Virus record (IMG/VR): IMGVR_UViG_3300005613_000130 | Location: 1 to 42,988 of that record | From: a virus | Strand: one strand, 5' to 3' | DNA: 42,988 bases | The notes under the pieces: generated by a model | The model's input: only the letters and a program-made list of their open reading frames with translations | Told to the model about the DNA's origin: nothing | Databases searched by the model: none | Position numbers and translations under genes: made by a program | Shown here: positions 17,544-25,351 of the stretch, in pieces | How positions within the stretch are numbered: the stretch's first letter is position 1 | Layout of the letters: each line of letters begins with the position of its first letter

Positions 17544-18797
17544 ATGTTTTGGTTAGTTGAAACCCCTACCCAATTTACAGGTTTAAAAGCCTTAAATTAT
17601 AAGGAAGCGTTTGTAGAAATAATTTCATTTAATAATAACACCCACCCCTGTGAGAATGGTGTGTGTATTATTTATTATAGGCCGTTATCTTCAACGAAAG
17701 GGTATATCTTACCCATATCCCACAGCGAAGCCTTATCGCTTGATATAAGCGATATAAAATCATACTTCTCCCAACATGATAAATTATATGTGAGAGATAA
17801 AAAAGAATTTTTACATTATATGGTGTTACACAACACCATTGATATCACACTCCATAATCCTTATACCCCAGAACCTCTCCAAATTTACAGGAAATTTTAT
17901 AAACAACACTCAAACCACCCGTCTATAAATTCCATAATTCCTATTGTTAAACATTATGAATATTGTGAAAAAATATTTTTGGATTTAAAAAATCATATAC
18001 ATGACCCCATCAATAAATTTTACAACAATAAAGCCACAGTGGTGTTCAACGCCTTGGAGCGAAGTGGTTTACGAATTGACAGAGAAAAATTTGAACAGAA
18101 CTTTCACCCATCAGTTTCAGATTATGTCTACACCCAATACAACTTCAAAACCCTCACCACCCGACCATCCAACCACTTTGGAGGAGTAAATTATGCTGCT
18201 TTAAATAAAGAAAATGGTGAGCGAGAAAGTTTTATACCCCGTAATGATATCTTTATTGAATTAGATATTAGTGCTTATCACCCTACAATATTATCTAAAT
18301 TAGTAGGATATCAATTTGACAACCCAGATATTTATCAAGCATTATCTAAAATATACAATACAACTCGAGATGAAGCCAAGATGTTGACCTTACAACAAAT
18401 GTATGGGGGAATATTATCTCGTTTTGAAAATGTAGAATTTTTTCGAAGAGTTAATGCTTATATAGATGATTTATGGGATACTTTCCAGTATGGGGGATAT
18501 GTTAAATGTGATATTTCTGGGTATGAGTTTAGAAGGAGTAAATTAGAGGATATGAATCCTCAAAAACTTTTAAATTATGTTATACAAAATGCTGAAACTG
18601 CTTTAAACATAAATCTTTTATGGGCGATGTTTAAAATTTTGAAAGGGTGTAATACAAAGATAGTATTGTATACTTATGATAGTTTTTTATTTGATTTTGA
18701 TAAAACTGAAAATGAGCAATTTAAATTAATATTAAAGTTGTTTAAAGAACAAAATCTAAATGTAAAGGAAAAACACGGAAAAACTTATAATTTTTAA
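17544..18797 (+). CDS. Short family A-like DNA polymerase without exonuclease domain
   Basis: This protein has about 417 aa from ATG 17544. The ATG at 17526 is in the same frame but overlaps the promoter -7 box, so the later start is preferred. The C-terminal half has a family A polymerase layout. RPSNHFGGVNYAAL precedes motif A (FIELDISAYHP, Asp241). An O-helix-like RDEAKMLTLQQMYGG follows, and motif C is YTYDSFLF (Asp379), where Ser replaces the Glu of the usual HDE. No 3'-5' exonuclease motifs are visible in the N-terminal 170 residues, which I cannot assign. The phage also encodes a family B replicase, so this enzyme probably has an accessory role such as gap filling or lesion bypass. It leads the replication block, just before gp32. 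Confidence 0.65.
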   Translation: MFWLVETPTQFTGLKALNYKEAFVEIISFNNNTHPCENGVCIIYYRPLSSTKGYILPISHSEALSLDISDIKSYFSQHDKLYVRDKKEFLHYMVLHNTIDITLHNPYTPEPLQIYRKFYKQHSNHPSINSIIPIVKHYEYCEKIFLDLKNHIHDPINKFYNNKATVVFNALERSGLRIDREKFEQNFHPSVSDYVYTQYNFKTLTTRPSNHFGGVNYAALNKENGERESFIPRNDIFIELDISAYHPTILSKLVGYQFDNPDIYQALSKIYNTTRDEAKMLTLQQMYGGILSRFENVEFFRRVNAYIDDLWDTFQYGGYVKCDISGYEFRRSKLEDMNPQKLLNYVIQNAETALNINLLWAMFKILKGCNTKIVLYTYDSFLFDFDKTENEQFKLILKLFKEQNLNVKEKHGKTYNF

Positions 18798-18816
18798 TAT
18801 AAATTATTATATGTAT

Positions 18817-18849
18817 AATGCAGATATTTAAATATTAATTTTCTGCATT
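18817..18849 (+). repeat. Inverted repeat after the family A-like polymerase gene
   Basis: AATGCAGA and TCTGCATT form a perfect 8-bp inverted repeat around a 17-base AT loop that itself contains the palindrome TATTTAAATA. There is no T run, so it may be an operator or RNA structure and not a terminator. It overlaps ATATGTATAAT, a variant of the late motif at 18809-18819. Confidence 0.45.
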
Positions 18850-18863
18850 AAATATATAATAAT

Positions 18864-19250
18864 TTGAGTAATAAGTTATTTTGCACCTTTACAACCCTGG
18901 AAGACCTAGATGATCTTTTAGATGATATAATTTCTAAGTACACAATAAGATATAATAAAATATTTGTTTTACACGTTAAAAGTAATAATGAATATGTGTG
19001 TACATATAATGTTGATTTAGTAAACGTAAGTGAGATTCCCCAAAGCACAATTTTAGTACACCGTAAAAAGGAATCCAACACTTTATATACTATAAATGCT
19101 TTAAATGAGTTAATTAAAAGATTAAATGGGGGTGTTGTGGATAAAAGGTTTCCTATAGAATGGAAACATTATCGAAACACTATTCTTTTAACTCAACATG
19201 ATGAGCTAAAACAATTAAAGACTAAAGTTTTCAAAATAATTGAAATTTAA
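18864..19250 (+). CDS. Conserved hypothetical protein upstream of gp32
   Basis: This 128-aa protein has no in-frame ATG near its N terminus, so a TTG start at 18864 is the most likely choice (SNKLFCTFTTLEDLDDLLDD). It contains an alternating strand pattern (KIFVLHVKSNNEYVCTYNVD) and a helical C terminus (LNELIKRLNGG, then DELKQLKTKVFKI). No known motif. The gene lies between the accessory polymerase and gp32, so a role in replication is possible, but I cannot show one. Confidence 0.65.
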   Translation: MSNKLFCTFTTLEDLDDLLDDIISKYTIRYNKIFVLHVKSNNEYVCTYNVDLVNVSEIPQSTILVHRKKESNTLYTINALNELIKRLNGGVVDKRFPIEWKHYRNTILLTQHDELKQLKTKVFKIIEI

Positions 19251-19251
19251 T

Positions 19252-19282
19252 TTGGCAATTTAAAATAATGTCCGTATATTTA
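19252..19282 (+). promoter_or_regulatory. Early/middle promoter TTGG-N19-TATATTTA before gp32
   Basis: TTGG at 19252-19255 and TATATTTA at 19275-19282 are 19 bases apart. The expected start site leaves a leader of about 25 bases to the gp32 ATG, and the promoter would drive the gp32-uvsX-rnh-41 run. Confidence 0.65.
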
Positions 19283-19313
19283 AATCAGTTTCGTAACCAA
19301 AAAAAGTTATACT

Positions 19314-20144
19314 ATGAATTTAGATCAAATCAAAAAGCGTTTGGAACAGATGAATCGTCCTTCATCTTACAGTAAGGATGAAACCAAAAATTTATTTTGG
19401 AAACCCTCTATTGGGAAACAGGTTATTAGAATTGTTCCTTCAAAATTCAATTCTGATATGCCTTTTACCGAAATGAAGTTTTATTATGGTATTGGTGAGA
19501 AAAAGACAATGGCTTCTCCCACTAATTGGGGTAAACCTGACCCTATTATGGAGTTTACTAAAAAACTTCGCCAATCGAATGATAAAGAAAACTGGCGTTT
19601 AGCTAAAAAACTTGACCCTAAAGTTCGTATTTTTGCTCCTGTTATTGTTAGAGGAGAAGAACATGAAGGTGTTAAACTATGGCAGTTTGGTAAAAAGATT
19701 TATGAGTCTTTTCTTCAAATGGCTGCAGATGAAGAAATTGGGGATTATACTGATATTCTTCAAGGGCGAGACATTAAACTCACAACAGTAGGACCTGAAG
19801 CCACTGGCACCAGATACAATGAAACTACTATTAGCCCTTCTTTAAAGGTTTCTCCTTTAGCTACAACTGAAGAAGAAATTAACCGCTTTAAAGAAGAACA
19901 AGTTGATCCTATGAAGTTGTTTAAGCCTCTTGAATTTGAGGAAATGAAACAAGCTTTACAAGAATGGTTGTCTCCTGAAGAGGAAGAAGATGAAATTTCT
20001 TCAGAACCCGAAGAACCTTTTGATGATGAAAAGGGTACTATTTCTAAATCCAACTATTCTTTGAATCAAAAGGCCAAACCAAAATCTAAAAGTGAACAGT
20101 TCGAAGATCTGTTTAGCGAAGAAGATAACGATTTGCCCTTTTAA
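19314..20144 (+). CDS. gp32: Single-stranded DNA-binding protein, gp32
   Basis: This 276-aa protein (T4 gp32: 301 aa) coats ssDNA and recruits the replication and recombination proteins. It shows the gp32 order: a basic N-terminal cooperative segment (LDQIKKRLEQM), an OB-fold core with LFWKPSIGKQVIRIVPSKF, FTEMKFYYGIG, KVRIFAPVIVRG, GVKLWQFGKKIYESF and DILQGRDIKLTTVGPE, then a long acidic C-terminal tail that ends in DNDLPF and would bind partner proteins. The sequence has no cysteine at all, so the zinc site of T4 gp32 (one His, three Cys) is absent. It heads the operon with uvsX, 13 bases downstream. Confidence 0.9.
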   Translation: MNLDQIKKRLEQMNRPSSYSKDETKNLFWKPSIGKQVIRIVPSKFNSDMPFTEMKFYYGIGEKKTMASPTNWGKPDPIMEFTKKLRQSNDKENWRLAKKLDPKVRIFAPVIVRGEEHEGVKLWQFGKKIYESFLQMAADEEIGDYTDILQGRDIKLTTVGPEATGTRYNETTISPSLKVSPLATTEEEINRFKEEQVDPMKLFKPLEFEEMKQALQEWLSPEEEEDEISSEPEEPFDDEKGTISKSNYSLNQKAKPKSKSEQFEDLFSEEDNDLPF

Positions 20145-20157
20145 ATAATTTTAATTT

Positions 20158-21240
20158 ATGGCTAGTAGAAAAAGATCTAAATCTTTAACGGAATCCGTCT
20201 CCTTGGAACTTAAATCTAATTTTAATTTAGATGCTTTTAAGGAGAAAAAAGGGCTAAAATCCAATGTTAAGTTTAAAGACCAAGAATGGATACCTCTCTC
20301 CCAGGCATTTCAAGATGTTACATCAATTCCAGGGATACCCACAGGGCATATTGTTTTGTTGCGTGGACATTCTGATACAGGTAAAACCACAGCTCTAATT
20401 GAAGCAGCTGCAGAAGCCCAAAAACGAGGCATACTCCCAGTATTCATTATTACTGAAATGAAGTGGAGTTGGGAACATGCCAAACAAATGGGGGTAGAAG
20501 TTAAAGAAATTGTAGATGAAGAAACCGGTGAAATTCTTAATTATGAAGGTCAATTCATTTATACGGATAGAGAAACCATCCAGTCTATTGAAGACGTAGC
20601 TTCTTTTATTTTAGATTTACTTGATGAGCAGAAAAAAGGTAATCTTCCTTATGATTTGCTGTTTTTGTGGGATAGTATTGGTTCTGTTCCTTGTGAATTA
20701 TCTATCAAATCCAATAAAAACAACAATGAATGGAATGCTGGAGCTATGTCTACTCAGTTTGGTAACAATGTAAACCAACGCATTACACTATCTCGTAAAG
20801 AAAGTAATCCTTATACCAATACTTTGGTTTGTATCAATAAAGTATGGACCCTCAAACCTGAATCTCCTATGGGACAACCCAAATTGATGAACAAGGGAGG
20901 TTATGCTATGTGGTTTGATTCAACCTTTGTTATTACATTTGGTAATGTTATGTCAGCTGGGACTTCTAAAATCAAAGCTATTAAAGATGGAAAGCAAGTT
21001 GAATTTGCAAAACGTGTAAATATTCAAATTGATAAAAACCATATCAATGGTATTACTACTCGAGGTAAAATAGTTGTTACTCCTCACGGCTTTATCAATG
21101 ATAATGATAAGGAATTAAAACAATATAAAGAAGACAGAGCCGAGGAGTGGAAAGCTATTTTGGGTGGTGTTGACTTTAAAGTTGTAGAAGAAGATCAAGC
21201 TGATGAAGGTATTACTTCATTTGCCCAAGAACCTGATTAA
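20158..21240 (+). CDS. uvsX: RecA-like recombinase, UvsX
   Basis: This 360-aa protein (T4 UvsX: 391 aa) forms filaments on ssDNA and performs strand exchange for recombination-dependent replication. Walker A is GHSDTGKTT at residues 70-78, with a preceding GIPTGHIVLLRG strand. DLLFLWDSIGSVPCE is Walker B and its following loop. A DNA-binding loop region holds AGAMSTQFGNNVNQRI, then CINKVW and MNKGGYAMWFDSTFVITFG. All are in the UvsX order and support a functional ATPase. It is followed by rnh with a one-base gap (TAATATG). Confidence 0.9.
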   Translation: MASRKRSKSLTESVSLELKSNFNLDAFKEKKGLKSNVKFKDQEWIPLSQAFQDVTSIPGIPTGHIVLLRGHSDTGKTTALIEAAAEAQKRGILPVFIITEMKWSWEHAKQMGVEVKEIVDEETGEILNYEGQFIYTDRETIQSIEDVASFILDLLDEQKKGNLPYDLLFLWDSIGSVPCELSIKSNKNNNEWNAGAMSTQFGNNVNQRITLSRKESNPYTNTLVCINKVWTLKPESPMGQPKLMNKGGYAMWFDSTFVITFGNVMSAGTSKIKAIKDGKQVEFAKRVNIQIDKNHINGITTRGKIVVTPHGFINDNDKELKQYKEDRAEEWKAILGGVDFKVVEEDQADEGITSFAQEPD

Positions 21241-21241
21241 T

Positions 21242-22270
21242 ATGAAAAAACCAGAACTACTTCAACTTTTGAGTGAGGTATCTGAACAACAAGAATCCCC
21301 TTCCCACAAACGAGTTCTTTTAATAGACGGACTTAACCTATTTTTCCGAAATTTTGCTATGCTCAACATGGTTAACCCCAGTGGAGCTCATATTGGTGGG
21401 TTAGGGGGATTCTTACGTTCATTAGGACCCTTAATTCGAGATATTCAACCAACTGAAATCTATGTTATATTTGATGGGATGGGTTCTGCTAACAATAGAA
21501 AAAATCTAATCCCAGAATACAAATCAGGCAGAAATGTTCAACGCATTACTAATTGGGATACCTTTGATGATTTGGAAGAAGAGCATGATGCTAAAATTAC
21601 TCAGATTGTAAGATTAGTTCAATATTTAAAAACATTACCTGTAAAAACTTTATCTATAGATAAAGTAGAAGCAGATGATATTATTGCTTATTTATGTGAT
21701 AAAATTCCAACCCATCCTAATGATAAAATTTTTATTGTATCTAGTGATAAAGACTTTCTACAACTAATAAACCAAAATGTTATAGTTTATAGACCTATAG
21801 AAAAAGAATTTTATACAGAACAGACAGTTTTAGAACGATATAACATTCCATCTAAAAATTTTATCATATATAAAACATTATTGGGAGATAGTTCTGATAA
21901 AATTAAAGGGGTTAAAGGTTTGGGTTCTAAAGGAATTTTGAAAAAATTTCCTGAATTGGCTGAAGAAATATTATCTTTAAGTGATATTTTTAATATATGT
22001 GAATCTAAACTCAAAACCCATGTAATATATGCTAGAATATTACAAAACCTTGAAGAGCTTGAAAAAAACTATAGGGTAATGGATTTAAGTAACCCAATGC
22101 TAGATGAACATGATAAAAAATATTTAAATAGAATTATCCAAACATCTGAGTTAAACTACTACCCAGAACAATTTATTCTAATGTATAAGGAAGATCAACT
22201 TGGAGGTCTAATAAGAAATCCTGAGATTTGGGTAAAAGATATGTTTGGAAAACTTTATAATAAACAATAG
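21242..22270 (+). CDS. rnh: RNase H / FEN-like 5' nuclease
   Basis: The ATG at 21242, just after the uvsX stop, gives 342 aa and is preferred over an upstream ATG at 21203 inside uvsX. T4 RNase H is 305 aa. The 5'-nuclease motifs are in order: VLLIDGLNLFFRNF (first metal-binding Asp), YVIFDGMGSANNRK with a basic arch YKSGR, DKVEADDIIAYL, IVSSDKDFLQLI, and a helix-hairpin-helix-like part with LLGDSSDKIKGVKGLGSKG. The enzyme removes RNA primers and 5' flaps on the lagging strand. It lies between the recombinase and the helicase in the replication operon. Confidence 0.9.
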   Translation: MKKPELLQLLSEVSEQQESPSHKRVLLIDGLNLFFRNFAMLNMVNPSGAHIGGLGGFLRSLGPLIRDIQPTEIYVIFDGMGSANNRKNLIPEYKSGRNVQRITNWDTFDDLEEEHDAKITQIVRLVQYLKTLPVKTLSIDKVEADDIIAYLCDKIPTHPNDKIFIVSSDKDFLQLINQNVIVYRPIEKEFYTEQTVLERYNIPSKNFIIYKTLLGDSSDKIKGVKGLGSKGILKKFPELAEEILSLSDIFNICESKLKTHVIYARILQNLEELEKNYRVMDLSNPMLDEHDKKYLNRIIQTSELNYYPEQFILMYKEDQLGGLIRNPEIWVKDMFGKLYNKQ

Positions 22271-22273
22271 CCG

Positions 22274-23635
22274 ATGACACTTCAATCAATTGATCAATAT
22301 GGAACTGCATTTCAAATTAAGGTTATATCTTCTTTACTTACCCATAAAGAATTTTTAAAAAATATTCAAGATATTTTAAGTGACGAGTATTTTTCTAATA
22401 ATGCTCATAAATGGATTATTAAAGAAATATTAAAATATGCAGATAAATACAACACAACTCCTTCTATGGATGTGTTGAAAGTTGAATTGCAAAAAGTTAG
22501 TAATGAAGTATTAAGAGTATCTATTAAAGAACAGCTTAAACTTGCTTATCAAGCCTCGGATGAAGATTTAAAATATATCCAAGAAGAATTCTCTTCATTT
22601 TGCAAAAACCAACAATTGAAAAAAGCGTTGTTATCTAGCGTTGATTTGTTACATGCCGGGGATTATGATTCTATTAGAGGTCTCATTGATAATGCGCTAA
22701 AAAGCGGTCAAGATAAAAATATAGGTCATGAGTATAATAAAGATGTAGAATCCAGATACCGTGATGATTTTAGATCAATTGTTCCAACCCCATGGGAACC
22801 TATTAATGAGTTAATTCAAGGAGGATTAGGGAATGGAGACTTAGGCTTAATATTTGGCAACCCAGGTGGGGGTAAATCTTGGACATTAGTGGCTTTAGGA
22901 GGATATGCTGTCAAAATGGGATATAATGTTTTACATTATACCTTAGAATTAGGTGAAGCTTATGTTGGTAGAAGATATGATGCATTTTTCAGCAACATAG
23001 CTGTTGATTCTCTTCAAAACCATAGAGATAAAATTGAAGAATCAGTTTCAACTCTTGAAGGTGAATTGATTATAAAGGAATATCCTATGGGTAAAGCTAC
23101 CATCAATACTATTGAATCCCATATCCAAAAAGTATCTGACCTTGGCATTACTCCAGATTTAATTATTATTGACTATGTTGATTTATTATCAACTAGAAAA
23201 AAAACATCTGATCGTAAGGGAGAAATTGATGATATTTATACAAGCACTAAAGGTTTAGCTAGAGAGATGAATATTCCCATTTGGTCAGTATCTCAAGTAA
23301 ACCGAGCTGGTGCTAAAGATGATATTGTGGAAGGAGATAAAGCTGCTGGTTCTTATGATAAAATTATGATCAGCGACATATGTATTTCTTTATCACGTAA
23401 ACGAAAAGATAAAGTAGATGGAACTGGAAGATTTCATATTATGAAAAACCGATATGGTATGGATGGACTAACCTTTGGAGTCAAAGCCGATACATCAACT
23501 GGCCATTTTGAAGTACATGAATATAATCCTGATGATGAATCCCCAGAGCCCAACCCTACCAGCAATTTTGATTCTGGATTTGATACTTTTGATAAGCAGT
23601 TATTGCAGAATAAGTTCTTTGAACTCAATTCTTAA
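22274..23635 (+). CDS. gp41: Replicative DNA helicase, gp41 (DnaB-like)
   Basis: This 453-aa protein (T4 gp41: 475 aa) is the hexameric 5'-3' fork helicase. A helical N-terminal domain leads to Walker A GNPGGGKSWT at about residue 195 and Walker B LIIIDYVDLL. An arginine-finger-type segment follows near the C terminus (MISDICISLSRKRKDK), then FHIMKNRYGMDGLTF. SVSQVNRAG is the sensor-like motif common to DnaB/gp41. No primase domain is present and no gp61 primase gene is seen in this window, so the partner primase must lie elsewhere. Confidence 0.92.
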   Translation: MTLQSIDQYGTAFQIKVISSLLTHKEFLKNIQDILSDEYFSNNAHKWIIKEILKYADKYNTTPSMDVLKVELQKVSNEVLRVSIKEQLKLAYQASDEDLKYIQEEFSSFCKNQQLKKALLSSVDLLHAGDYDSIRGLIDNALKSGQDKNIGHEYNKDVESRYRDDFRSIVPTPWEPINELIQGGLGNGDLGLIFGNPGGGKSWTLVALGGYAVKMGYNVLHYTLELGEAYVGRRYDAFFSNIAVDSLQNHRDKIEESVSTLEGELIIKEYPMGKATINTIESHIQKVSDLGITPDLIIIDYVDLLSTRKKTSDRKGEIDDIYTSTKGLAREMNIPIWSVSQVNRAGAKDDIVEGDKAAGSYDKIMISDICISLSRKRKDKVDGTGRFHIMKNRYGMDGLTFGVKADTSTGHFEVHEYNPDDESPEPNPTSNFDSGFDTFDKQLLQNKFFELNS

Positions 23636-23658
23636 ATCAATTAAAAATTAAACTTATT

Positions 23659-24645
23659 ATGTCTAACAAGAAATCTCTTTTAAAAGAACGTATTGTATAT
23701 AAACCATTTGAATATCCTGAAGCACATGATTATTGGTTAAAACAACACCAAGCCCATTGGCTTCATACAGAAGTTCCAATGATGTCAGATATAAATGATT
23801 GGAAGCAAAATTTAAATGAAACCGAAAAAAACATTGTAGGTTCTATTTTAAAGGGATTTGCCCAAACTGAAACTATAGTTAATGATTATTGGACAGGCTT
23901 GGTTACTAAATGGTTTAGAAAACCTGAGATTATAGCTATGGCTACTACTTTTGGGGCTATGGAAACAATCCATGCTGAAGCTTATTCTTTATTAAATGAA
24001 ACACTTGGACTTGACGACTTTTCAGAATTTCTCGAGGATGAAACTACAATGGCTAAAATAGAAAACCTAATAAATGTTAGGGATAGCTTTGATGGGGAGA
24101 AAAATTGGCATGAAATTGCTAAATCTTTGGCAATATTTTCAGCATTTACTGAGGGTGTAAATTTGTTTTCTAGTTTTGCTGTTTTACTTTCATTTAAGAT
24201 GAGAAATAAACTTAAAGGTGTGGGGCAAATTGTTGAATGGAGTATTAGAGATGAAAGCATGCATTCAGAAGCGGGATGTTGGTTATTTAGAACACTTATC
24301 AAGGAAAACCCTGAGCTCAAGAATCAGGAGCTCCAAACAGCCATAAATGGGGCTGCTTTACTTTCTCTTCAACTTGAATTAGACTTTATTGATAAAGTGT
24401 ATGAGTTAGGAGATCTAGAAGGGTGTTCAAAATATAATTTACAAAACTTTATCAAAAATAGAGTCAACACCAAACTTGGAGACTTAGGATATGGTCCTAT
24501 CATTCAGGATGTTGATTTGGCAGCAGTAGATAGAATGAAATGGTTTGACCACTTATCTGCAGGAAAACAACATTCCGACTTCTTCTCCACAAGGGTCACT
24601 AATTATTCAAAAGGAGTTCATAAATGGGATGAAAGTATTTTCTAA
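23659..24645 (+). CDS. nrdB: Ribonucleotide reductase class I small subunit, NrdB
   Basis: This 328-aa protein generates the radical used by NrdA. METIHAEAYSLL supplies iron ligands Glu102 and His105 and the expected radical Tyr109 (Tyr122 in E. coli). Further ligands are Glu in SAFTEGVNLF and the pair in IRDESMHSE. By counting back from METIH, the position of the E. coli Asp84 ligand is Glu71 here (AQTETIV), a substitution worth noting. The gene is separated from nrdA by one or two small genes and should be expressed with it to supply dNTPs for replication. Confidence 0.92.
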   Translation: MSNKKSLLKERIVYKPFEYPEAHDYWLKQHQAHWLHTEVPMMSDINDWKQNLNETEKNIVGSILKGFAQTETIVNDYWTGLVTKWFRKPEIIAMATTFGAMETIHAEAYSLLNETLGLDDFSEFLEDETTMAKIENLINVRDSFDGEKNWHEIAKSLAIFSAFTEGVNLFSSFAVLLSFKMRNKLKGVGQIVEWSIRDESMHSEAGCWLFRTLIKENPELKNQELQTAINGAALLSLQLELDFIDKVYELGDLEGCSKYNLQNFIKNRVNTKLGDLGYGPIIQDVDLAAVDRMKWFDHLSAGKQHSDFFSTRVTNYSKGVHKWDESIF

Positions 24646-24683
24646 TATAGGTAAAAAAATCAGAAACTATAGACTCAAACAAA

Positions 24684-24797
24684 TTGGATCCTGAAAAATT
24701 ATTTATAGATCAAAATGTTCAAGATAATGAAGGGGATACTTTAGAATATAGGGGAGAAATTCCTTATGAATTTATAACTAATATAGAAGAATATTAA
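24684..24797 (+). CDS. Possible small protein between nrdB and the next gene
   Basis: The frame is open from 24651 to the TAA at 24795-24797 but has no ATG; TTG at 24684 is the only usual start and gives about 37 residues (LDPEKLFIDQNVQDNEGD, then YRGEIPYEFITNIEEY). Composition is protein-like and acidic, and the stop lies 2 bases before the next ATG, as in a coupled operon. It may equally be the remnant of a larger gene whose start was lost. It fills most of the 154-base spacer. Confidence 0.3.
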   Translation: MDPEKLFIDQNVQDNEGDTLEYRGEIPYEFITNIEEY

Positions 24798-24799
24798 TA

Positions 24800-25351
24800 A
24801 TGAATAAAATTGATAAATTAGGGGTGATTGTTCAAGAAGAAATCAAAAGATTTTTTCAAACTAACCCATATAATTTAAAAGATAGACTCATATTAGAGAA
24901 TGAAATCATACTAGGGGAACTCCTCAACCCTGACAATGCTTTACCATATTCAGGAGATAAGGGATGGTTTTACTATACTGACCCTCAAGGGGTTGAATTT
25001 TTTGTTAGGGCCTTTTACAACCCTACTCGTGATTATATAGAATTAAAAACAGGATGGTTAGATGATGATGGGAAACCTACTTATGAGCCTTCAGTACCTT
25101 ATGGAAATAAAAAAACCAACACTAAAGATATCCACTCAAGATCAGATACTGTAGCTAAAATTTATAGAGATGAAATTTTACCTTTCTTTGATTTACAAGA
25201 TTTAAGTGATATCTTAGTTATAGATCCTATATCCTCTAGTAGAAGTAAGTTTTCTGAAAGACTAGTAAACAAATTTACCCCCCAAGGTAAGTATGATATA
25301 GAAAAAGACAGATTAAAAATTATAATAAGAAAAAAATCAAATGGACAATAG
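24800..25351 (+). CDS. Hypothetical protein between nrdB and nrdA
   Basis: This 183-aa protein starts right after the small frame above and overlaps the start of nrdA by 11 bases, so it is part of the nrd operon. The middle reads GDKGWFYYTDPQGVEFFVRA, then YNPTRDYIELKTGW; the C terminus is basic (KDRLKIIIRKK). No catalytic motif or membrane segment recognised. Position suggests co-expression with ribonucleotide reductase but does not show a function. Confidence 0.7.
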   Translation: MNKIDKLGVIVQEEIKRFFQTNPYNLKDRLILENEIILGELLNPDNALPYSGDKGWFYYTDPQGVEFFVRAFYNPTRDYIELKTGWLDDDGKPTYEPSVPYGNKKTNTKDIHSRSDTVAKIYRDEILPFFDLQDLSDILVIDPISSSRSKFSERLVNKFTPQGKYDIEKDRLKIIIRKKSNGQ

